A stretch of 64,000 bases of DNA from Paenibacillus dendritiformis (GTDB taxonomy: Bacteria > Bacillota > Bacilli > Paenibacillales > Paenibacillaceae). The stretch lies in contig NZ_OX216966.1 of assembly GCF_945605565.1 (NCBI RefSeq), positions 4,332,001-4,396,000 of the forward strand, written 5' to 3'. Under the pieces are notes generated by a model. The model made no database searches. It was not told the DNA's origin and was given only the letters and a program-made list of their open reading frames with translations. Shown in pieces: positions 1-8,253 of the stretch. A program made the position numbers and the translations under genes. The first letter of the stretch is position 1, and each line of letters starts with the position of its first letter.

Positions 1-64
1 CAGGCCGTGGCTCTTCTTCCGGAACGAAGACAAGCTCGGTGAGACAATCAAACGGATAGGTCAA
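1..64 (-). CDS. Partial gene, possibly YdcF/DUF218-like (N-terminus only)
   Basis: Only the first 21 codons are inside the window; the gene runs off the left edge. A TTG start at 64..62 follows AGGAGG (reverse strand, about 8 bases upstream), and the frame stays open to position 1. The peptide begins MTYPFDCLTELVFVPEEE, which resembles from memory the N-terminus of YdcF/ElyC-type (DUF218) proteins of Bacillota. An ATG in another frame at 88 stops after 13 codons. The family call is tentative; that a gene starts here is better supported. Confidence 0.42.
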   Translation of the reverse strand, partial: MTYPFDCLTELVFVPEEEPRP

Positions 65-90
65 CCTGCATCACCTCCTGTACGGTCATT

Positions 91-519
91 TCAATATTTG
101 ACGCCATGGGCACGGAAGGCACAGAGGCACAGCAAGTACATCAGATTGGTTGCGCCGAACAACGAAAAAACACCCGGATTCAGCACCATATACATGCTAT
201 ACGGGAGACTCCAGACGAATGCGATTAGCAGCAGCGAGCTCCGGAGCCGCATCAAGCCTGACACGCAGAGAACGGCCGGAAGGGCCAGCATGGCCAAGCT
301 GATTCCCGCACTGACTTGATCCATCCCCGCAAAATATGGATCCACCCCTATTAATAGCACCCATAGAATGATAGAAAGCGCACATGCCCCATAGCCTATC
401 CTTTGCACCATAGCAATACGAATCTTGTTCATCTTATTCACCACTCGATTCATCGGGATACGGATGCGTATCATCCTTGGATGATTTTTGTTGTTCCCCG
501 CATCGCTTAGTTTTATCAT
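91..519 (-). CDS. Small multi-pass membrane protein, unknown function
   Basis: A 142-codon frame whose last two thirds are strongly hydrophobic. There are about four membrane segments starting near residue 45 (GACALSIILWVLLIG), then around 65-85, 90-108 and 115-135. The first 35 residues are basic and polar. The start is uncertain: the ATG at 519 has only a weak AGAAG upstream, and an ATG at 432 would give a 113-residue protein more typical of a small membrane protein. The stop lies 26 bases before the start of the next gene on the same strand, so the two are probably co-transcribed. I do not recognise the family. Confidence 0.55.
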   Translation of the reverse strand: MIKLSDAGNNKNHPRMIRIRIPMNRVVNKMNKIRIAMVQRIGYGACALSIILWVLLIGVDPYFAGMDQVSAGISLAMLALPAVLCVSGLMRLRSSLLLIAFVWSLPYSMYMVLNPGVFSLFGATNLMYLLCLCAFRAHGVKY

Positions 520-889
520 ACTTCTGTTTCCATTTCTTCTACAATACTTTGAACTTCACCTTATTCAACGGTTGAGAAAAGGTGTAATCAACTCATCAAT
601 CCGTTGAGGAAACATCAACAGAAGATGGATCTATGCGTGAGCCCGCCCATGTTCGAAGTGAGGGAAAGGATGCATCTGTTTCATTTTCTTCAACAAAATT
701 TCGATCGGGCAAGCACTTTTTGCAACAAGGTGAATTATAATGGCTCATAACTGGATGGAAATGGATGGGAGGTGTTGAGGAACATAAAGTAAAAGCTATT
801 TTCGACCGATACAGGAAAGGTGTGGTGAGAATAGAACGTAAAGGAAGCTTTGCATTGATGATGACAACATGAAAAAAGGAGCGAAAAAA
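520..889. other. Intergenic region, no gene seen
   Basis: About 370 bases between a leftward membrane-protein gene and a rightward transporter-like gene, so promoters for both should lie here. I found no convincing ORF, RNA gene or repeat and no clear -35/-10 pair. A TATAAT-like string near 737 lacks a correctly spaced -35. Confidence 0.4.
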
Positions 890-1471
890 ATGACATCATG
901 GCTTATGATCGCGGCGTTAACCTTTTCGTCGAGCATCGATAATTTGGGAGTCGGCTTATCCTATGGCGTGCGGAATATTCGCATCAATTTGCTCTCGAAT
1001 CTCTTTATTGCAGTAATCTGTTTTCTGTTTAGCATGTGCGGAATCTATTTCGGGATGTTCATTGCCACCGTGCTGCCCGGAATCCTTCCGGTCGTGCTGG
1101 GCGCCTTCCTGCTCGTTGTGATCGGTCTGCGGATTATATTACTGGCCGTTCCGCGCAAGAACCAAACTCCAAGCACCCACTCGGAAGCAGCCAGTCCCAA
1201 AAGCATCGGCTTCGTTGAATCCGCGGTGCTCGGCGTCGCGCTGTCAGCCAATGCATTGACCAATGGCGTCGGGGCCGGTCTGCTCGGTTTCTCCCCGCTG
1301 TTAATCTCGATATTGGCGGCGGTCGGCAGCTTCGTCACCGTATGGGCCGGAGTAGCCTTCGGCATCAGGCTGACGCATGTCCGCATCGGCAAATTTACCG
1401 TCGGGCAATTCGGGACCTTGATTAGCGGGATGCTCTTATTGCTGGTGGCCTGTGGCGCGTTCCTAGACTAG
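890..1471 (+). CDS. MntP/YtaF-type membrane protein (putative metal efflux)
   Basis: A 193-residue membrane protein with about six segments in two homologous halves. The first half carries SSSIDNLGVGLSYG near residues 11-24 and the second carries SANALTNGVGAGLLG near residues 115-130. This is the internally duplicated pattern of the MntP/YtaF family (manganese efflux pump; sporulation membrane protein YtaF). The metal-binding Asp of the first half is present, while the second half has Asn-Ala-Leu-Thr-Asn, so manganese export is not assured. I chose the ATG at 890 because AAAGGAG lies 8 bases upstream; the ATG at 869 has no such site. It stands alone, facing the next operon. Confidence 0.72.
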   Translation: MTSWLMIAALTFSSSIDNLGVGLSYGVRNIRINLLSNLFIAVICFLFSMCGIYFGMFIATVLPGILPVVLGAFLLVVIGLRIILLAVPRKNQTPSTHSEAASPKSIGFVESAVLGVALSANALTNGVGAGLLGFSPLLISILAAVGSFVTVWAGVAFGIRLTHVRIGKFTVGQFGTLISGMLLLLVACGAFLD

Positions 1472-1540
1472 CAATCTTTCAAAGTGACGGACATAGACAG
1501 CGTGTTCCTGCGGGCGGAAGCCCGCTTTCCTGCTTCAATA

Positions 1541-1576
1541 AAAAAACCAAAGGCTTTGCGTTATCAAAGCCTTTGG
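1541..1576 (-). terminator. Rho-independent terminator
   Basis: Perfect 12-bp stem (CCAAAGGCTTTG with its complement) around a 6-base loop, followed on the minus strand by a run of T. It lies just after the stop of the Gfo/Idh/MocA gene. Confidence 0.85.
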
Positions 1577-1594
1577 CCACATAGTGGATCCGCC

Positions 1595-2623
1595 TTAAAA
1601 GTGAACTTTTTGCCCCGTTTTCCCGGATTGGTAGATAGCCGCAACCATTTTCTGCGTCTTCAATGCTTCTTCCCCGGTAATATGCAGCGGAGCGCCATTG
1701 ACGACCGCATCGTAGAAATTCCCGATTTGATGAATGTGGCTTATGCCCCAATACGATTTGACCCCTTCGCCATAATCGATAAGGTTGGTGCGATCCGAAT
1801 CGCGGCTGATTTCTGTGCCATCGTCATAGAAAATGCTGCCTTTCTCGGCCCGGATATACGCTTTCCCCTTCTCGCAATGCAGCTCAATCTCGACGGGAGC
1901 ATCATAGCTGTGATAGTTCATGGCATAGAAGGAGGCCATGACCCCATTATTAAACTGGATCACCCCGTCAGCCACGTCTTCCACATCAATCTTTTCATGC
2001 GTACGATTTTCAATATGAGCGGATATCGCCGCAATATCGTCGCCAATAAACCATCTCATCAAGTCCAGCGTATGAATAGCCTGGTCGATGATGACGCCGC
2101 CGCCTTCCTTATCCCAGGTGCCCTTCCAATCGCTGAAGCTGTAATACTCGTCCGTTCGCTTCCATGTAACCGAGCAGCGGGCTCCCAGGACGCGGCCCAG
2201 CTTGCCGCTGTCAAGCGCTTCCTTAATCAGCACCGAGCCGGGATTGTAGCGATTTTGGAAGATGACGCCAAATGTAACCTTGTTGCTGCGGCACGCTTCA
2301 ATCATCGCTTCCGCATCTTCCACGGTAATGCTCATCGGCTTCTCAGTGATGACATGCTTGCCTTTCTCTGCCGCATAGATAACGACTGGCGCATGCATAT
2401 GATGCGGCGTGCATACATGAACAACGTCCAGACCGGCTTCATCAATCATTTGTTTATAGTCCAAATAATAGTCGCAGTTGTATTGCTTCGCCGCTTTTTG
2501 CGCCCGCTCCTCTTTGAGATCGCATACAGCCACTAATTCCGCGAGATCATTTAACTCAACAGACTTGGCATGCATCGGAAAAATATTACCGCAACCAACG
2601 ATGCCAACACGTTTTTTTGTCAT
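1595..2623 (-). CDS. Gfo/Idh/MocA-family NAD(P)-dependent oxidoreductase
   Basis: A 342-residue protein with an N-terminal Rossmann fold: GIVGCGNIFPMH at residues 7-18, acidic AVCDLKEERA at the end of beta-2, and the family signature EKPMS near residue 95. The C-terminal half has the GFO_IDH_MocA_C pattern, including a GGGVIIDQAIHTLDL stretch whose His is the usual catalytic or structural residue. Members oxidise or isomerise sugars, inositols or related polyols in the cytoplasm; the substrate cannot be read here. The ATG at 2623 follows GGAGGG by 7 bases and gives a standard N-terminus; an upstream extension to 2692 is unlikely. It is a single-gene unit ended by a strong terminator. Confidence 0.9.
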   Translation of the reverse strand: MTKKRVGIVGCGNIFPMHAKSVELNDLAELVAVCDLKEERAQKAAKQYNCDYYLDYKQMIDEAGLDVVHVCTPHHMHAPVVIYAAEKGKHVITEKPMSITVEDAEAMIEACRSNKVTFGVIFQNRYNPGSVLIKEALDSGKLGRVLGARCSVTWKRTDEYYSFSDWKGTWDKEGGGVIIDQAIHTLDLMRWFIGDDIAAISAHIENRTHEKIDVEDVADGVIQFNNGVMASFYAMNYHSYDAPVEIELHCEKGKAYIRAEKGSIFYDDGTEISRDSDRTNLIDYGEGVKSYWGISHIHQIGNFYDAVVNGAPLHITGEEALKTQKMVAAIYQSGKTGQKVHF

Positions 2624-2740
2624 GAATCGTCCCTCCATCCTTGTATCGCATTCGACGAGAACGCTTGCAACCAGATGATTCACCTCTATCATATCTCGGC
2701 ATAGCGGAACTGCCCATGAATGATTTCGGTGTTACCTGAA

Positions 2741-3352
2741 CTATTTTGCTGCAATTTGAAGTTTATATCTCTCCTGGCGCACAAATTCAATGCATCCCGC
2801 CATGCACGCTTCCGCCTGCTTCGGCTGATAGCTCGGATGAAAAGGATTCATAAACCCATGTCCGCCCGGGATGACCTCAACGCGTGTCCGCTCTGTCTCC
2901 CTCAACTGCTGCGCTAATCCAGCGACATCGAATTGCTCCTCGCTTGCAAAGTACAACAAGGCAGAACAACAAGGCTCAATGTCTGCGTAATTGCGAATTC
3001 TTGAGCCGTAGAAGCCGATAACTCCGTCAAGGCTGCCGCTGTCGCTGCACATCCAGGCTACGGTGGCTCCGACACTGAAGCCGGCCAACATGACTGCATC
3101 ATAGTCTGGGCGGCTCGCTTCAACGAGTGCTCGCACTTCTTGGGCGGAGGCATCGAATCCGACCTCATTGATAAAATAGGAATACGCGTCTGCTTCCTCC
3201 TCATAGGCAAACGGCGCTCTGCCCAATAGATTCGGCGTCAACACATCATACCCTTGCTCTTCAAAACGTTGGCGATAATAAGCGATATGATCGTTAACCC
3301 CGTATATTTCGTGAAGCAGGATGATGAGTGTTTTTCCCGTCTGCTGTTCCAT
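2741..3352 (-). CDS. Dienelactone-hydrolase-like alpha/beta hydrolase
   Basis: A 203-residue alpha/beta hydrolase of the dienelactone hydrolase group. The start region LLHEIYGVNDHI (residues 12-23) is the usual oxyanion-side loop, the nucleophile elbow is AGFSVGA near residue 95 (Ser, where classical enzymes have Cys), and GGHGFMN near residue 163 supplies the catalytic His. The length is a little below the usual 230-240. GAGGT precedes the ATG by 6 bases. It has no signal peptide, so it is cytoplasmic. The substrate is unknown; the Ser nucleophile suggests a general carboxylesterase rather than a true dienelactone hydrolase. Confidence 0.82.
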   Translation of the reverse strand: MEQQTGKTLIILLHEIYGVNDHIAYYRQRFEEQGYDVLTPNLLGRAPFAYEEEADAYSYFINEVGFDASAQEVRALVEASRPDYDAVMLAGFSVGATVAWMCSDSGSLDGVIGFYGSRIRNYADIEPCCSALLYFASEEQFDVAGLAQQLRETERTRVEVIPGGHGFMNPFHPSYQPKQAEACMAGCIEFVRQERYKLQIAAK

Positions 3353-3390
3353 ATCTCGACCTCATTTTTCAAAGAATGGCTATGTGACAA

Positions 3391-3912
3391 TCAACCTTCT
3401 GCCAGGATGCTGCGGAGGATTTTTTTGCTTTCGATATCTTTAGGTCGTGGCGTTCGGCCGATTTGCTCGAATACTTCCTTTTCTTCAAGTAATTGAGTTG
3501 GACTGAGGACGAATGCCGATATTCCATTCAGGGTGTATTGCTGTAACGGAAGCGAATCCGCCCTCCACACCCATTCGGGTAGTCCGTTCGGAATAATATG
3601 TCCTTCACTTGAACGAGTCAAATAAAGAAATTGGATGTCCACAGTCCCTTTACGGAAATCTGTCTGCCTGTCACTTACAGGCATCCTGTCGAACTCTGCT
3701 TCTATAAGGGCGCGTTCCAGACTTTCTCGATATTCTACCCATGTGACTAGGTCAAGGTCTTCATGCGGTCTCGTAATCTTCCCAAGCAGAAAGTCGATCG
3801 CCCAGCCTCCCCGCAACCAAAACTCCCCCCCAATCGATGAAAATATGGCATTAATCTCGCCAAGTATCCTCAATTGGGATAAGGTTTGATCATCCGTTAC
3901 ATGCTGTGACAT
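3391..3912 (-). CDS. AadB/LinB-like nucleotidyltransferase-fold protein
   Basis: A 173-residue protein with the nucleotidyltransferase pattern of the AadB/LinB/AbiEii group: LRGGWAIDFLLGKITRPHED near residues 34-53, then DLDLVTW, and a later Asp in KGTVDIQFLYL that could be the third metal ligand. Relatives add AMP to aminoglycosides or lincosamides, but many chromosomal Paenibacillus and Bacillus copies have no known substrate, so resistance is not implied. Start at 3912 because GGGGGAA lies 6 bases upstream; an in-frame ATG at 3927 overlaps that site. It lies 38 bases downstream of nothing obvious and probably forms its own unit. Confidence 0.78.
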   Translation of the reverse strand: MSQHVTDDQTLSQLRILGEINAIFSSIGGEFWLRGGWAIDFLLGKITRPHEDLDLVTWVEYRESLERALIEAEFDRMPVSDRQTDFRKGTVDIQFLYLTRSSEGHIIPNGLPEWVWRADSLPLQQYTLNGISAFVLSPTQLLEEKEVFEQIGRTPRPKDIESKKILRSILAEG

Positions 3913-3971
3913 GTAATTTTCCCCCATATTTATTTATCTTATAAGTGCAAGCTGCCTGTTCTTCGTGCCGC

Positions 3972-4583
3972 TTATTGCAGCGGCTGCCTCTTCGATATCC
4001 TTATACAGCGATTCGGAATGGCCAAGCCCTCTCCCTTGCGCATGACCTGGACAACCGGACATATATGCCCCCCAACGAACTCCTTAACGGGGATATAAGA
4101 ATTCACATAAGCTTGCGTCGTTTCCCTGCCATTGCGGCAATCATATTCTAACGGCAACCCCGCGCTGTCGCCGGTTTCCTTTTGCTTGCAAAATAAAATA
4201 TGGGCGTAATCGGCCACGGCAATAAGGAACTCATCCACCGGCAGGACAACCTCCAGCAGCACATCGCCAATATATTGGCGCATCAGCTTATAGCCTAGAT
4301 TACCGTAATAAGGGCAATTCGTGAGCCAATTCGGAAGCGGCTGGAGAAAGCCTTCCACCAAATAACGGTCTTGATAGAGCGCCGGCACCTGGGGACAAGC
4401 TACGGGCCGCTGGGCATGCAGCCCCCCGCCAGGCGAGAATATGGAGTCGAGCCGGTCTGCGTGGGTATAATGGTACAAGGTGAGCATCCCGCCAGCCAAC
4501 TCAGGCGCCCCCTCCTCCACTTCCACATAGTTGGCGAGACGCAGGCCTTCCTGCTCCAGGAATCGCTGTCCTAATCTTGTCAT
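3972..4583 (-). CDS. Uncharacterised protein, possible ADP-ribosyl-fold N-terminus
   Basis: A 203-residue protein I do not recognise. Near residue 36 it has LTLYHYTHADRLDSIFSPGG, the H-Y-[ST] plus amphipathic helix pattern that opens DarT, DUF4433 and KptA-type NAD-binding folds. The C-terminal half contains conserved-looking aromatic and Cys residues (YDCRNGRETTQAYVNSYIP). No signal peptide or membrane segment is visible. AGGTG lies 7 bases before the ATG at 4583. It sits among stand-alone acetyltransferase and hydrolase genes without a partner antitoxin. The ART-fold idea rests on one short motif only. Confidence 0.55.
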   Translation of the reverse strand: MTRLGQRFLEQEGLRLANYVEVEEGAPELAGGMLTLYHYTHADRLDSIFSPGGGLHAQRPVACPQVPALYQDRYLVEGFLQPLPNWLTNCPYYGNLGYKLMRQYIGDVLLEVVLPVDEFLIAVADYAHILFCKQKETGDSAGLPLEYDCRNGRETTQAYVNSYIPVKEFVGGHICPVVQVMRKGEGLAIPNRCIRISKRQPLQ

Positions 4584-4627
4584 TACCAATCACCTGCCTT
4601 CGCGGGCATGTCTCGCGATCCTCATCC

Positions 4628-5116
4628 CTATGTTCCTTGATGTAGTTTTTTCTCATAGATTAGTATCTCTTTGTTGTTGCCGTTTGTTTTCGTATCGATC
4701 CTTTTGAAGCCTTGCCGCATCCAGAAAAGATGGGCCCGCGTATTTTTCGTAACGACTCCGATTCGGTATTTGCCAATGCCCTGGCTGTCCATGAGCTCTT
4801 CAAATAACTGTACGGCCTGTCCGCCATATCCCTGTGACTGCAGGTCGCCGCTTACCACCAGGAGCCCCAGCCATGTGCATTGATCGGCCGGATTCATCGG
4901 CAAATATTCCAGGATGCCAATATAGTCCGCATCATCTTTTAATAGCATCCGCTGAGCGCCGATGCGATGGGCCTGCTGAATATCATCAAGCAATTCTTCT
5001 CTTGAAATGATCTCTTTATTTCTGGATACGAGATTAAATAAAGGGTTGGAATTGATTATGGCTTCTTCGACATCGACTAGCTTCGCCGATGATTTCTCAA
5101 ACGATAACATGGACAT
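4628..5116 (-). CDS. GNAT-family N-acetyltransferase
   Basis: A 162-residue GNAT protein. The acetyl-CoA loop is seen as LLVVSGDLQSQGYGGQAVQL near residues 88-107 (Q/R-x-x-G-x-G/A type), followed by VTKNTRAHLFWMRQGFKRI, the usual beta-5/alpha-4 region with N and the aromatic-QGF motif. The substrate is unknown. The start at 5116 is preferred because AAAGG lies 9 bases upstream; the ATG at 5125 would have the site touching it. It follows the next upstream GNAT gene by only 5 bases, so the two form an operon. Confidence 0.82.
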   Translation of the reverse strand: MSMLSFEKSSAKLVDVEEAIINSNPLFNLVSRNKEIISREELLDDIQQAHRIGAQRMLLKDDADYIGILEYLPMNPADQCTWLGLLVVSGDLQSQGYGGQAVQLFEELMDSQGIGKYRIGVVTKNTRAHLFWMRQGFKRIDTKTNGNNKEILIYEKKLHQGT

Positions 5117-5121
5117 GGTCT

Positions 5122-6000
5122 TCATCCTTTCGAATGCATGCTGTATATCATATCTGTCAGTTCATCGCCGGATAAAAAACCAAGATTCGAGTACAGCTTC
5201 TCCGCCGCATTGCCGGATGTGACAAATAGGCGCAGTATGGAATAGGTATCATTCAACTGATGAACCGCTCTGCGTAACATATACTTGCCCAGTCCCTGCC
5301 CCCGGCAGGCAGGCCTGACGGCAATCTCATAAATGAGCGGGAGCTCTTCCCACAAAGATACGAGGCAAAGTCCAACGATCTCATTCGTGTCTTGGTTGAC
5401 AAGAATGGAGGAAGCATCTCGCGTCTCCTGCGTAACATGCTTGAAATAATAATCGATATCTTCCTTATATTGAGTATCCGGGCGTTCATCCGTCCCGCGC
5501 CGGTAGGCCTCCTTCATCAGCTCGGCCAGCACCATGCTCTGGGTGGGCTCCGGCGGGATGCATATGTACGGGCTTGCCAGCGCGAGGTCCTGCTGCTCCG
5601 TAGGCCGGATCATGCATTTTCTGGCCGGGAGGGGCTTGAAGCCTTCGGCTTCGAAGGCGGACAGATGCTCGGGAAGCACGTTATAAGCATAGATGGAGCC
5701 GGAGCCTGAAGATCGGCCGACGATATGTTCCTTGAGAAAAGTGGCCATCGATGACGACCATTCGTATGGCGGGAACAGGAACAAGGAGCCAATAGCTTTA
5801 TCGGTCAGCGTAACCCCGGCCACCCTGGTCCCGTCGACAACGATCCAGTAGCAATTCGTCGCCTCCTTCATCATTTCCTGCAACGCGTCCCAGCTCGGTC
5901 TGAACCATACATTTTTCCGATAGGTTGCAAACTGCTTGGAGTACGTTCCAGCGTCGGCCGGGATTAGCTTGTAACCCGTCGAATCCATGGGCTGTGTCAT
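5122..6000 (-). CDS. Two-domain GNAT acetyltransferase
   Basis: A 292-residue protein with a degenerate N-terminal GNAT-like half (about residues 10-130, ending MIRPTE) and a canonical C-terminal GNAT domain. The latter has IYEIAVRPACRGQGLGKYML near residues 225-244, the full R-x-x-G-x-G acetyl-CoA loop, then LFVTSGNAAEKLYSNLGFLS. Such tandem GNATs usually keep catalysis in one half. It is co-transcribed with the single-domain GNAT downstream (5-base gap). The ribosome binding site is weak (GGTGATGG), so the exact start is less certain. The substrate is unknown. Confidence 0.8.
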   Translation of the reverse strand: MTQPMDSTGYKLIPADAGTYSKQFATYRKNVWFRPSWDALQEMMKEATNCYWIVVDGTRVAGVTLTDKAIGSLFLFPPYEWSSSMATFLKEHIVGRSSGSGSIYAYNVLPEHLSAFEAEGFKPLPARKCMIRPTEQQDLALASPYICIPPEPTQSMVLAELMKEAYRRGTDERPDTQYKEDIDYYFKHVTQETRDASSILVNQDTNEIVGLCLVSLWEELPLIYEIAVRPACRGQGLGKYMLRRAVHQLNDTYSILRLFVTSGNAAEKLYSNLGFLSGDELTDMIYSMHSKG

Positions 6001-6026
6001 ACCATCACCATCTTTTCGTGTCGTGT

Positions 6027-6407
6027 TTATCCTACTTTGTTCCCCACTGCGATCCAGCGGCCATCCACATCCTCGAATACGAACTCATGATTGTTGTAGT
6101 CCGTCGTTGCCAATGGGCGAACGATCTTAATTCCTTTGCTAGCCAGCTCGCGTTCCAATTCCCGTTGGTCATAGGCTACGAAATAGGCGTCATATCCATA
6201 GCCGTGAACGATGCGATTGGGGACGACGGCATCATGTTGCGATTGCGTCAACACGATCTCGATAGCGTCTCTGTACAAGCATACATGGGGCTCTGACGAT
6301 TCAAGATAATACACCGCTCTGAAGCCGGCATGCTCATAAAAGGCCGCTGTCTTCGCCATATCCGGTGTCGGAAAAATTTGCAGGCAATGCGAGAAGCCTT
6401 TGCACAT
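6027..6407 (-). CDS. VOC-superfamily protein (glyoxalase/bleomycin-resistance fold)
   Basis: A 126-residue protein with two beta-alpha-beta-beta-beta modules: LQIFPTPDMAKTAAFYEHAG at residues 9-28 and, in the second half, YFVAYDQRELERELASKGIK followed by EFVFEDVDGRWIAVG. One-domain VOC proteins act as dimers, either as metal-dependent isomerases or dioxygenases or as drug-binding proteins. The metal ligands (one His or Glu per strand) are not all evident. AAGGAG precedes the ATG and overlaps the end of the small membrane-protein gene just upstream, so the two share a transcript. Confidence 0.75.
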   Translation of the reverse strand: MCKGFSHCLQIFPTPDMAKTAAFYEHAGFRAVYYLESSEPHVCLYRDAIEIVLTQSQHDAVVPNRIVHGYGYDAYFVAYDQRELERELASKGIKIVRPLATTDYNNHEFVFEDVDGRWIAVGNKVG

Positions 6408-6413
6408 TATAAA

Positions 6414-6560
6414 CTACTCCTTTTTTCGATTCAGTTCTTCCAGCTTACGGTTCATATCATCTATCGAATGCTGTATGGACTCCATTCTTCGCAATGCAGC
6501 GTATTGATTTCCTATTATTCCGGCAAATCCCACGATCAGAATAATAATGATCAAAATCAT
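6414..6560 (-). CDS. 48-residue single-pass membrane protein with coiled-coil tail
   Basis: A small gene below usual ORF cut-offs. AGGAGGGA stands directly before the ATG at 6560. The 48 codons give a hydrophobic helix (MILIIIILIVGFAGIIG) and then a heptad-like charged tail (RRMESIQHSIDDMNRKLEEL). This looks like a membrane-anchored coiled coil similar in layout to small phage-shock-like or YtxH-type peptides, but I recognise no family. The TAG stop is 6 bases before the ATG of the VOC gene and its last codons supply that gene's ribosome binding site, which argues for translational coupling. Confidence 0.72.
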   Translation of the reverse strand: MILIIIILIVGFAGIIGNQYAALRRMESIQHSIDDMNRKLEELNRKKE

Positions 6561-6671
6561 TCCCTCCTATTATCTTCGTAAGGGACGGGCCCATTTCCTT
6601 TATCCCTTCCATTTGGAAAATAAAGCGCATAAAACAAATATACCACTGCCTCTAATTACTGGAAATGATAT

Positions 6672-7230
6672 TTAATAAGCACTTTGTTGCATCGCTTTCC
6701 GCTTCCTCTGCGCAGCATAAACACTCAACCCGCCAAATAATCCTTCCGTAAAACAGACGGCAATCGCATGCGTGAAATCCCCCGTAAAGCCGGTGTCAAA
6801 GAGCCGGAATGGAAGATGGTAAATAATGGGGTCGTGACCATCCGGCAAACAAGAAAGCGACGAGAAAGCTGACAGCCAACCCCGCCGTCAGTTCGCCTGC
6901 ACTCTGTTCCAATCCCAGCAAATATTTGCCGCCGGGCGTCGTAATCAGCATCATCCCTCCGAAGCATGCTCCTGACAGAAGAGCGGCTCTCAGATTGCTG
7001 AGCAGAAGGAGCAGAAGCGCTTCCCGCTCCGGCTGTTTAATAACGATAGACGGACTCTTGACCTTCCATGTAAATAGGGCCATGCAGCCTATCATAACCG
7101 TGACAAAAAGAGCCATAGCAACGCTGTTGGACAAGGATGCTTTCTGATAAAAAGTATCCAGCACCCAAGCTGAGCTGAAAAAAGCCGCTGCCAGGACATA
7201 GAAGTATCCGTTTCTAAAAAGCGCTGCCAT
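6672..7230 (-). pseudogene. Membrane protein gene interrupted by a frameshift
   Basis: From the ATG at 7230 (GGAGG 10 bases upstream) the frame encodes about 145 residues with four hydrophobic segments, then hits TGA at 6796. From about position 6845 another frame continues smoothly to TAA at 6672, encoding PIIYHLPFRLFDTGFTGDF and a C-terminal helix with a basic tail. Splicing the two at the TGGTCACGACC region gives one protein of about 185 residues. The family is unknown to me. A one-base change would explain it, as a real mutation or as a sequence error. Confidence 0.65.
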
Positions 7231-7265
7231 GTTTATGTTTCCTCCACAATTCCGTACTCCACTTG

Positions 7266-7925
7266 CTAAAAAACAATCTTCGAAGCATCTGCGAACGTTA
7301 TCCATCCGATCCCGCTTACGAACACTTTCACCGGATAGCATTCCGCTTGCTTTTGATTCGAGAAATACCATTCTCGGCCTGTCTTGACGACAATGAACAG
7401 CCCGTGCTCATCTCCAACCGGAGTAAGGCCTTCATTATCCGGTCTCCAGTTCGGCACGCCCATTTCATTCAGGGCCCTGACTAAAGGAATCACCTCATTG
7501 GCAACAACTCCGATTTCACTGACGCCATTGATATCACGACTGCCGAACGGATGCGAGATTGCGTTGGATAAATTATGCCGGGCGATGAATTCGACGATGT
7601 TGCCGGAAGGATCTTCAAAATAGACGGAGTGGGCATTCCAGGAGGTAAAAAATACTTCATCCTCCCCGTCTTCTTCGATTAAAGTCACTCGGGCTTGAAG
7701 CCAGCTTTTGGCTTCACGGAATTTATTTTCTGGAATGTTCATGGCAAAATGATAAAAAGGGCGGGCAAACGCCGTTGTCGTCTGAAACGTTACCTGGGTA
7801 TCCCCCGCCTGTACGGTAAAGGAATCGTCCCGGTCCTCGACAAGTTCAAGCTCCAGCACATCGCGATAGAACGATTTCGTTTCCAACGGATTGCCCGTCA
7901 ATAAAATGGCGCGCTCCACAATCAT
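7266..7925 (-). CDS. VOC-superfamily (glyoxalase-like) protein
   Basis: A 219-residue two-module VOC protein. The N-terminal module begins ERAILLTGNPLETKSFYRDV and ends at SVYFEDPSGNIVEFIAR (residues 98-114), the classic D-P-x-G-N-x-x-E motif whose Glu is a metal ligand. The second half (about residues 130-200) is more divergent and ends in a beta-rich domain. It resembles ring-cleavage-type or lactoylglutathione-lyase-like proteins of Bacillota with unknown substrate. A GGAGG-type site precedes the ATG at 7925. It lies upstream of the frameshifted membrane gene on the same strand with a 35-base gap. Confidence 0.78.
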   Translation of the reverse strand: MIVERAILLTGNPLETKSFYRDVLELELVEDRDDSFTVQAGDTQVTFQTTTAFARPFYHFAMNIPENKFREAKSWLQARVTLIEEDGEDEVFFTSWNAHSVYFEDPSGNIVEFIARHNLSNAISHPFGSRDINGVSEIGVVANEVIPLVRALNEMGVPNWRPDNEGLTPVGDEHGLFIVVKTGREWYFSNQKQAECYPVKVFVSGIGWITFADASKIVF

Positions 7926-8165
7926 TCCCTTTCCCTCCTCCTAATCAATGGCTTATTCCGTCCTATTCCTCGACCTCGCGTTCGTGTTGGCGGCCAAGTC
8001 AATTAACATTCATTGATTCACGAACCCAATTATTTTAGAATGCGGACTGGGCGTCATCATGCCGCGCTCCGTGAATTCTTCTCGTTTTCTTAATCTCCTG
8101 TAATTACAATCATTGTATCTGATTATATGATAACAAATGAATTAAACTTAAAATAGCAACAAAAA
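7926..8165. other. Intergenic region, no gene seen
   Basis: Together with the terminator at 8166-8203 this is about 330 bases without a gene, upstream of the VOC gene on the minus strand and downstream of the CBS gene. It is AT-rich near 8100-8160. No ORF, repeat or clear promoter hexamer pair was found. Confidence 0.35.
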
Positions 8166-8203
8166 GAGCAAGACAAGAACCTATATCGTTCCTCACCTTG
8201 CTC
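8166..8203 (-). terminator. Rho-independent terminator after the MarR-CBS unit
   Basis: Stem GAGCAAG/CTTGCTC with an inner GGAAC/GTTCC-like extension, then TTTTTG on the minus strand, about 50 bases after the CBS stop codon. Confidence 0.7.
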
Positions 8204-8253
8204 AATCGAGATATTCGCTGCAATCATTGACTCACAGACCGGGACCTCATCTT

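Noticed and set aside
719..741. Promoter for the MntP-like gene (TTGCAA and TATAAT)
   Set aside because: The hexamers are only 10 bases apart, too close for a sigma-A promoter.
3391..3912. Aminoglycoside or lincosamide resistance gene
   Set aside because: The nucleotidyltransferase fold is clear, but nothing shows the drug substrate and there is no mobile context, so only the fold is claimed.
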